Part shown: one piece after another, positions 4,915 to 9,176 of the stretch
Layout of the letters: the number at the start of each line of letters is the position of its first letter
Position numbering within the stretch: the first letter of the stretch is position 1
Origin: JAWWPG01 sp038254365
GTDB lineage: Bacteria; Actinomycetota; Actinomycetes; Propionibacteriales; Nocardioidaceae
Length of the DNA: 9,176 bases
Assembly (NCBI GenBank): GCA_038254365.1
Contig: JBBSGI010000097.1
Coordinates: 1 to 9,176 of the forward strand
Direction of reading: 5' to 3'
Position numbers and translations under genes: made by a program
The notes under the pieces: generated by a model
Database searches by the model: none
The model's input: only the letters and a program-made list of their open reading frames with translations
Told to the model about the DNA's origin: nothing

Positions 4915-7101
4915 ATGGCGACCCTCGACGACCTGCTCGGCCCCCTCCTCGGCAAGCGCTCGGCGGACGCACTCGGGAAGGCCTTCGGCTTCCGTACCGT
5001 CCGGGACCTGCTGACCCACTACCCGCGTCGCCTCGACGACCGGGGGGCGCTCACCGACATGTCTCGGCTCACTCTTGGCGAGCACGCGACCGTGCTCGGC
5101 CGGGTACGCGCGGCCAAGGAGATGAGGTACCGCGTCAAAGGCACCGGCCGGCAGGCGACCCGGACCGAGGTAGTCATCACCGACGGCCAACGTGACCTCG
5201 CCGCGACGTTCTTCAACCAGCAGTGGCGTGCCGGCGCCCTGAAGCCCGGGATGGTTGCGTTCTTCAGCGGCAAAGTCGGGCTCTTCAACGGGCGTCGCCA
5301 GTTGGTCCAGCCGCTCTTCGAGGTGCTGGGCTCGGGCAGTGTCGATGAGTTCGATGTCGACGAGACCAAGCGGTTCTGGCCGATCTACCCGGCCACGGCG
5401 AAGGTCTCGTCGCAACAGATCGCGCGGTGCATCGAGACCGCGCTCGCGGTGCTCGATGACGTGCCCGACCCGCTGCCCGCCGAGGTACGGCGGTCGCGGC
5501 GCCTCATCGGGTACGACGAGGCGCTGCGCGGCATCCACCTGCCGGCCGGCCCGACCGAGTACGCACAGGCACAGGAGCGCCTCCGCTTCGACGAGGCGTT
5601 CGTCCTGCAGACGGTGCTGGCGCAACGGCGGTCGCTCGCCCGGACACTGACCGCCGTGCCGCGCCCTCGTCGCCCGGAGGGGCTCGCCGACAGGTTCGAC
5701 GCACGGCTGCCCTTCGAGCTGACCATCGGGCAGCGAGAGATCGGCGAGGTGGTGGCCGGGGACCTGGGCCGGACCTTTCCCATGCAGCGCCTGCTCCAGG
5801 GCGAGGTGGGGTCCGGGAAAACGATCGTCGCGCTGCGCGCCATGCTGCAGGTCGTCGACGCCGGCGGGCAGGCGGTCCTGCTGGCGCCCACTGAGGTGCT
5901 GGCCGCCCAGCACCATCGGGCGATCCTGGCGATGTTGGGCCCACTGGCTGAGGCCGGAATGCTCACGGGTGACCACGAGGGAACCCGGGTGGCGCTGCTG
6001 ACCGGCTCGGCCGGCGCCGCCCATCGGAGGTCGGCGACGCTGGACATCGCCTCCGGGGCGGCAGGCATCGTGGTCGGCACCCACGCCCTGCTCGAGGACA
6101 AGGTCCGGTTCGCGGAGCTCGGCCTCGTTGTCGTCGACGAACAGCACCGCTTCGGCGTGGAGCAGCGCGCGGCCTTGACCGCCAAGGCCGGCTTCACCCC
6201 GCCCCACGTCCTGGTGATGACCGCCACGCCGATTCCCCGCACGGTGGCGATGACGGTCTTCGGCGATCTGGACGTCTCCACCCTCCGGGAGCTCCCCGAG
6301 GGGAGATCCCCGATCCAGACCACCGTCGTCCCCGCCGAACACCCCGCCTGGATGGACCGGGTGTGGCAACGGGTGCGCGAGGAGGCCGCTGCCCGGCACC
6401 AGGCCTACGTGGTGTGCCCCCGGATCGGTGGTGAGCCGGAGTCTGCGATGGAAGAGCCGGCGGCCGACGACACCTATGAGCCGCGCCGGCCGCCGCTCGC
6501 CGTCGCCGACGTCGCTGCGGATCTCGTCGCGGGGCCACTTCGCGACCTGCGGGTCTACGTCCTGCACGGCCGGATGCCCGCTGAAGACAAGGACGACGTG
6601 ATGCAGAGGTTCGCGGCCGGAGACATCGACGTGCTCGTCTCCACCACGGTCATCGAGGTCGGCGTCGACGTGGCGAACGCGACGGTGATGGTGCTGATGG
6701 ATGCGGACCGTTTCGGCGTCTCGTCCCTGCACCAGCTGCGAGGCCGGGTGGGCCGGGGGGCCGCCCCCGGCCTGTGCCTGCTCGTCACCGAGGCACCGGC
6801 CGGTTCGCCGTCTAGGGAGCGCCTCGATGCCGTGGCCGCGACATCGGACGGCTTCGAGCTCTCGCAGCTCGACCTGGAGACCCGGCGGGAAGGTGATGTG
6901 CTCGGCGCCCTCCAGTCCGGCAGGCGCTCGAGCCTCAAGCTGCTCTCGGTGGTGCGCGACGTCGAGGTGATCGCCGGGGCGCGGGAGCTCGCCGAGCAGC
7001 TCGTGCACGACGACCCGCTACTCGACCGGCATCCGGAGCTGGCCGCCGAGGTCCACCGCATGCTGTCCGACGAGCAGGCAGGCTACCTGGAGAAGTCCTG
7101 A
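4915..7101 (+). CDS. recG: ATP-dependent DNA helicase RecG
   Basis: Predicted 728-residue superfamily 2 helicase that remodels stalled replication forks and branch-migrates Holliday junctions (E. coli RecG 693). N-terminal wedge/OB region approximately 1-250, with VLGRVRAAKEMR and ATFFNQQW typical of the OB fold. Helicase motifs: GEVGSGKT Walker A at 296-303, DEQHRFG Walker B at 408-414, TATPIPRT motif III at 436-443, then LHGRMPAEDKDDVMQRF, STTVIEVGVDVANATVMV (motif V) and HQLRGRVGRG (motif VI) at 606-615. The C-terminal end ERLDAVAATSDGFELSQLDLETRREGDVLG-type block, also conserved in RecG, is complete. ATG 4915 fits the family start (MATLDDLLGPLLG); its ribosome site is weak (GGCGG), consistent with translation after the gene 16 bp upstream. 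The usual downstream rsmD is absent. Confidence 0.96.
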   Translation: MATLDDLLGPLLGKRSADALGKAFGFRTVRDLLTHYPRRLDDRGALTDMSRLTLGEHATVLGRVRAAKEMRYRVKGTGRQATRTEVVITDGQRDLAATFFNQQWRAGALKPGMVAFFSGKVGLFNGRRQLVQPLFEVLGSGSVDEFDVDETKRFWPIYPATAKVSSQQIARCIETALAVLDDVPDPLPAEVRRSRRLIGYDEALRGIHLPAGPTEYAQAQERLRFDEAFVLQTVLAQRRSLARTLTAVPRPRRPEGLADRFDARLPFELTIGQREIGEVVAGDLGRTFPMQRLLQGEVGSGKTIVALRAMLQVVDAGGQAVLLAPTEVLAAQHHRAILAMLGPLAEAGMLTGDHEGTRVALLTGSAGAAHRRSATLDIASGAAGIVVGTHALLEDKVRFAELGLVVVDEQHRFGVEQRAALTAKAGFTPPHVLVMTATPIPRTVAMTVFGDLDVSTLRELPEGRSPIQTTVVPAEHPAWMDRVWQRVREEAAARHQAYVVCPRIGGEPESAMEEPAADDTYEPRRPPLAVADVAADLVAGPLRDLRVYVLHGRMPAEDKDDVMQRFAAGDIDVLVSTTVIEVGVDVANATVMVLMDADRFGVSSLHQLRGRVGRGAAPGLCLLVTEAPAGSPSRERLDAVAATSDGFELSQLDLETRREGDVLGALQSGRRSSLKLLSVVRDVEVIAGARELAEQLVHDDPLLDRHPELAAEVHRMLSDEQAGYLEKS

Positions 7102-7387
7102 CCAGATGTCGCTGACCTGCGGAAGTGGCCTTTGACCTGGGCTTCCAGCTAGCGGGCCAGCGTCTCGGAGTCGGCGATCGCCGTCATGCCCGCGCTCGCT
7201 GCCACCGTCTCCTAGTCCGCTGCCATGCATACACCGGTAGAGGCGGACCGGGATATCCGTCGGCCAGTCAGGGCCGGCGCAGGCCAGTCGGCCTCCGTCG
7301 AACACGGCCAGGTGCGGCGGCATCGGCTTACGAGGCGGCCGGCCTCGTCTCCCGCTTCACGGTGGCGACGCGGGGAACGCCAGACGC
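7102..7387. other. 286-bp stretch after recG without a recognisable gene
   Basis: No family is recognisable in any frame, and no convincing ribosome site precedes an open frame. A short hairpin, ACGAGGC (7330-7336), loop GGCCG, GCCTCGT (7342-7348), is present, but no T-run follows in either direction, so I do not call it a terminator. rsmD would be expected here in a typical actinobacterial order. The stretch may be decayed DNA or the border of an inserted segment. Confidence 0.5.
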
Positions 7388-7582
7388 CTAGCTGTGGCTC
7401 GGGAGGTCATGGCGCATGATGGACGCCCCCGGCGCGGCTACCTTGACCGCTTCGGCGCCCGCAGCGGCGCCGTCTCCGGTCGGGTAGGACTGGCTCTGCG
7501 CCATGATCTCGCCGTTCGCTGCCTTCAGCCGAAACCGGAACTTACCCGCTTTGTCCTTATAGACCTCGAATGTGCCCGCCAT
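7388..7582 (-). CDS. YegP/DUF1508 family small protein
   Basis: Predicted 64-residue single-repeat YegP-type protein. The sequence shows the family pattern FEVYKDKAGKFRFRLKAANG followed by EIMAQSQSY and, after a short linker, VKVAAPGA. These proteins form a compact beta-alpha fold; function is unknown. The position usually held by GI in the second helix is GA here, and the C-terminal tail SIMRHDLPSHS is unusual. I chose ATG 7582 because the family begins at MAGxFEVYKD and a purine-rich AAGGAAA lies about nine bases upstream. Codons such as TAT, AAA, ACA, TTT and GCA are more frequent than in recG or thiL, suggesting a different origin. It is monocistronic and starts about 150 bp from the left end of the IS. 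Confidence 0.85.
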   Translation of the reverse strand: MAGTFEVYKDKAGKFRFRLKAANGEIMAQSQSYPTGDGAAAGAEAVKVAAPGASIMRHDLPSHS

Positions 7583-7621
7583 TGGTGCTCGTTTCCTTGA
7601 AGGTTTTGTGGCCTCTGCCCG

Positions 7622-7627
7622 AGAGTA
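7622..7627 (-). promoter_or_regulatory. Candidate -10 element for the YegP-like gene
   Basis: The minus strand reads TACTCT, a TANNNT-type box about 40 bases upstream of ATG 7582. No good -35 is seen at 16-18 bp spacing. Confidence 0.3.
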
Positions 7628-7652
7628 GAGCCGATGGTGCGTGCTGACATTG

Positions 7653-7669
7653 CTTTCGCCCGGCGAAGG
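7653..7669. repeat. Short stem-loop upstream of the YegP-like gene
   Basis: CTTTCGC (7653-7659), loop CCG, GCGAAGG (7663-7669), a seven-pair stem with one G-T wobble. It would lie upstream of the candidate -10 box, so it may be an operator or chance. Confidence 0.2.
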
Positions 7670-7731
7670 CCCGCTACGACGACGTGAGTGGCCACGGACT
7701 CCCCGAAGTGCTCGCTCATGCATGATATGGG

Positions 7732-7751
7732 CTCTTCGACGTTGATGGGGC
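7732..7751 (+). repeat. Left terminal inverted repeat of the IS
   Basis: CTCTTCGACGTTGATGGGGC matches the reverse complement of 9157-9176 at 18 of 20 positions, differing only at the ninth and tenth bases. Its last base is the first base of the transposase stop codon on the minus strand. Confidence 0.85.
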
Positions 7752-9067
7752 TACAGGCTGACATTTGCCGGCGCTCGTCGTGTTTGGCGGGTGCTGTGTA
7801 ACCGTACTCGGCGTTGGTGGTTGGCCGGGTTGCGGAACCCGCATGCTCGGCGGCTGACTTCCTTGGCGAGCCGGTTCGTGCCTTCGGTCTTGGCGTTGCT
7901 GATCCCGGTCCGCAGGAAAGCCTCGACGGCCGGCCACCAGGTCTCGACGGTGCCGGCCAGCCGGTGCGCCTCGGGTAGTTCGGAGTCGGCGCACCAGTTG
8001 TAGAACCGCCAGAGTCGAGCCCGGATGACGGCCCGGTCGTGTCCGTGCCCGTTGGCGTGCAGCCTCAGCAGTTTGCGGAGTTCTTCCTTGATGATCCAGG
8101 CCGTCAGGATCTGACAGCTCGGATCGGCTTCCAGGCACCTGTTCCACATCTTGATGAACGACGCCGGTCGAAGCCGTTCATGGGCCGACAGCAGCCGCCG
8201 CCGGTTGACCCACTCGCCGTCCTTGGCTCGTCCGCGGCGGCCACGGGACTCTTGGGTGACGCGTCGTTGGACGTCGGTGAGCATCGTGTTGGCGAGCTGG
8301 ACCAGGGGGAAGTGGTCGACCACCAGCACCGCGTCGGGCAGCGTGTTACCGACCGCGGCCGCATAGGCCGCGGCCGGGTCGATCGCCACATGGGTCACCG
8401 CGGCCCGGAACGCGTCGGTGCGGGCCTCGAGCCACGTCGACACGTCAGCGGCCCTCCGGCCCAGGCACTGGCCGAGCAGGCCCTGGTCGCCGTCGATGTC
8501 GACGAACCCGGTCTGCCACCGGTCCACCAGCCTCCACTTCTTGGTGTCCGGGTTCTGCTCCCACCGTGCCCGGCCGCGGCGGGTCTCGTCGATCCCCAAC
8601 ACGGCCACCGGCGCCGGCTCGAGGAGAACCTTGCTGGCGTAGTCGACGACAGCGCGGTGCACCGTCGGCCACGCCAGCCCGTACTCGTCGGCGACCTCGG
8701 CCACCGACAGGCACAGGTCACCCACCCGGGCTGCCACGATCCGACGACAACGCGACGTGACCCGTGACCGTGCCGGCACCTCCGGGATCGACTCGGTGAA
8801 CGTCGCCCGGCCACACAGCAGCTCCCGGCACCGCCACCGCCGTTTGTGCCAGATCAGCCGAACCGGCTTGTCCCCATACGCGATGTCACGCGGCCGGGTG
8901 CAACGACGCTCCTTCGGCGACGTCGAGAACACCCCACACGACGGACACGCTGACGCCGACTCGTCCGCAGTGACCAAATGCACCACCCGGCCCCCGTCCT
9001 CGGCCCTGACCACCTCTGCGACCGCCAGGCCGGGCAGGTCAAGCAGTAACGTCGTACCGTTCTCCAT
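7751..9067 (-). CDS. ISL3-family DDE transposase
   Basis: Predicted 438-residue transposase that cuts and joins the IS ends. The N-terminal zinc finger has ligands CPSC (C41, C44) and a second pair C80 and C85 in RWRCRELLC, followed by a helix-turn-helix around VAEVADEYGLAWPTVHRAV. The RNase-H-like core holds the catalytic triad: D160 in LGIDETRRG, D251 in VLVVDHFPLV, and E395 in SNAKTEGTNRLAK, which is followed by the ISL3 signature RRACGFRN. I chose ATG 9067; an in-frame ATG at 9094 would add nine residues. GGGAGG lies ten bases before ATG 9067, slightly long. No frameshift or internal stop is present. The stop codon (7751-7753) overlaps the left terminal repeat, so the reading frame fills the element to its end. 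Confidence 0.93.
   Translation of the reverse strand: MENGTTLLLDLPGLAVAEVVRAEDGGRVVHLVTADESASACPSCGVFSTSPKERRCTRPRDIAYGDKPVRLIWHKRRWRCRELLCGRATFTESIPEVPARSRVTSRCRRIVAARVGDLCLSVAEVADEYGLAWPTVHRAVVDYASKVLLEPAPVAVLGIDETRRGRARWEQNPDTKKWRLVDRWQTGFVDIDGDQGLLGQCLGRRAADVSTWLEARTDAFRAAVTHVAIDPAAAYAAAVGNTLPDAVLVVDHFPLVQLANTMLTDVQRRVTQESRGRRGRAKDGEWVNRRRLLSAHERLRPASFIKMWNRCLEADPSCQILTAWIIKEELRKLLRLHANGHGHDRAVIRARLWRFYNWCADSELPEAHRLAGTVETWWPAVEAFLRTGISNAKTEGTNRLAKEVSRRACGFRNPANHQRRVRLHSTRQTRRAPANVSL
7759..7770 (+). repeat. Left subterminal repeat of the IS
   Basis: TGACATTTGCCG matches the reverse complement of 9102-9113 (TGACACTTGCTG) at 10 of 12 positions. It lies inside the last codons of the transposase and may be a second binding site for it. 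Confidence 0.45.
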
Positions 9068-9097
9068 AACTCGTGGTCCTCCCACTGGCTGCAATAA

Positions 9098-9112
9098 GAC
9101 ACAGCAAGTGTC
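9098..9112. repeat. Stem-loop upstream of the transposase start
   Basis: GACAC (9098-9102), loop AGCAA, GTGTC (9108-9112). It lies about 30 bases upstream of ATG 9067 and overlaps the right subterminal repeat. It could damp read-through transcription into the transposase or be part of the transposase binding region. Confidence 0.35.
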
Positions 9113-9123
9113 AGAGGGCCACG

Positions 9124-9133
9124 AGCCCCATCA
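9124..9133 (-). repeat. Extra internal copy of the inner terminal-repeat motif at the right end
   Basis: The minus strand reads TGATGGGGCT, identical to 7743-7752 at the left end. The right terminal repeat itself also contains TGATGGGGC (minus strand of 9157-9165), so the motif occurs twice at the right end and once at the left. A short hairpin, GGCTC (9139-9143), ACC, GAGCC (9147-9151), lies between the two right-hand copies. Confidence 0.6.
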
Positions 9134-9156
9134 CCGCAGGCTCACCGAGCCCCCCT

Positions 9157-9176
9157 GCCCCATCAAGATCGAAGAG
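9157..9176 (-). repeat. Right terminal inverted repeat of the IS
   Basis: The minus strand reads CTCTTCGATCTTGATGGGGC from the window edge inward, 18 of 20 identical to the left repeat. The outermost G residues seen at the left end should continue just past the window. Confidence 0.85.

Larger units (their letters stand above)
7731..9176 (-). mobile_element. ISL3-family insertion sequence, right end cut by the window edge
   Basis: The element carries one ISL3 transposase and imperfect terminal inverted repeats. The left end begins GGCTCTTCG near 7730 and the right end, read inward, begins CTCTTCG exactly at the last base of the window, so one to three bases of the right tip lie outside. Visible length is about 1.45 kb, normal for ISL3 members. 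The family usually duplicates 8 bp of target; the left flank is CATGATAT (7721-7728) if the element begins at 7729, and the right flank is not in view. Both the transposase and its ends look intact, so the copy may be active. Confidence 0.85.

Noticed and set aside
4882..7008. Very long open frame antisense to recG
   Set aside because: Composition shadow of a GC-rich gene: no motifs, and recG itself is unmistakable. The same holds for long antisense frames over the kinase (3153-4325) and thiL/deacetylase (775-1848).
7018..7323. Open frame on the minus strand overlapping the recG end
   Set aside because: Its first 30 codons have high third-position GC, but no family is recognisable, third-position GC then falls, and it runs 84 bases into recG. 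It could be a gene fragment but cannot be supported.
7330..7348. Rho-independent terminator after recG
   Set aside because: A seven-pair stem exists but no T-run follows on either strand, and it lies about 230 bp from the recG stop.
7125..7391. Open frame on the plus strand starting at GTG 7125
   Set aside because: Arginine-rich product with no family features, no proper ribosome site, and overlap with the YegP gene on the other strand.
7642..7652. TGCTGACATTG resembling the IS subterminal motif, as a relic of an older IS end
   Set aside because: Only about nine bases match and no terminal repeat lies nearby; chance is sufficient.
8039..8767. Plus-strand open frame inside the IS
   Set aside because: It is antisense to the transposase, lies over its catalytic core, and shows no family features.

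Overview
The window is high-GC chromosomal DNA. The near-exclusive use of G or C at third codon positions, the 61-residue zinc-type L28 and the gene order thiL, rpmB, DhaL/DegV-type kinase, recG all point to an actinomycete (Actinomycetota). I cannot name a genus from the sequence.

Layout. Left edge (1-380): a small stand-alone Lrp/AsnC ligand-binding protein on the minus strand, divergent from thiL across a 114-bp regulatory gap. 381-2868: thiL (thiamine-monophosphate kinase), then a class II histone-deacetylase-like enzyme closest to acetylpolyamine amidohydrolases, then a broken GNAT acetyltransferase. 2882-3284: rpmB on the minus strand, converging on the GNAT remnant and divergent from the next gene. 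3285-7101: a FakA/YloV-like DhaL-domain kinase and recG, co-directional and 16 bp apart. 7102-7731: a stretch without a convincing gene, then a 64-residue YegP/DUF1508 protein on the minus strand. 7731 to the right edge: an ISL3-family insertion sequence with a full-length transposase on the minus strand and imperfect terminal inverted repeats; its last few bases lie past the window.

How it fits together. The left three quarters are a recognisable actinobacterial housekeeping neighbourhood (thiamine cofactor synthesis, ribosome, lipid or DhaL kinase, recombination repair). Two things disturb it: the deacetylase plus GNAT remnant between thiL and rpmB, and the replacement of the usual recG neighbours (rsmD, coaD) by non-coding DNA, a yegP-like gene and an IS. 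Base and codon use shift at about 7100, which fits an accessory insertion. I see no CRISPR array, toxin-antitoxin pair, defence island, phage genes or RNA genes, and no clear sign of a wholly new multi-gene system. The items most worth a second look are the GNAT pseudogene, the deacetylase context, the recG-side synteny break, the asymmetric IS ends, and two short symmetric sites in the thiL and DhaL-kinase control regions.
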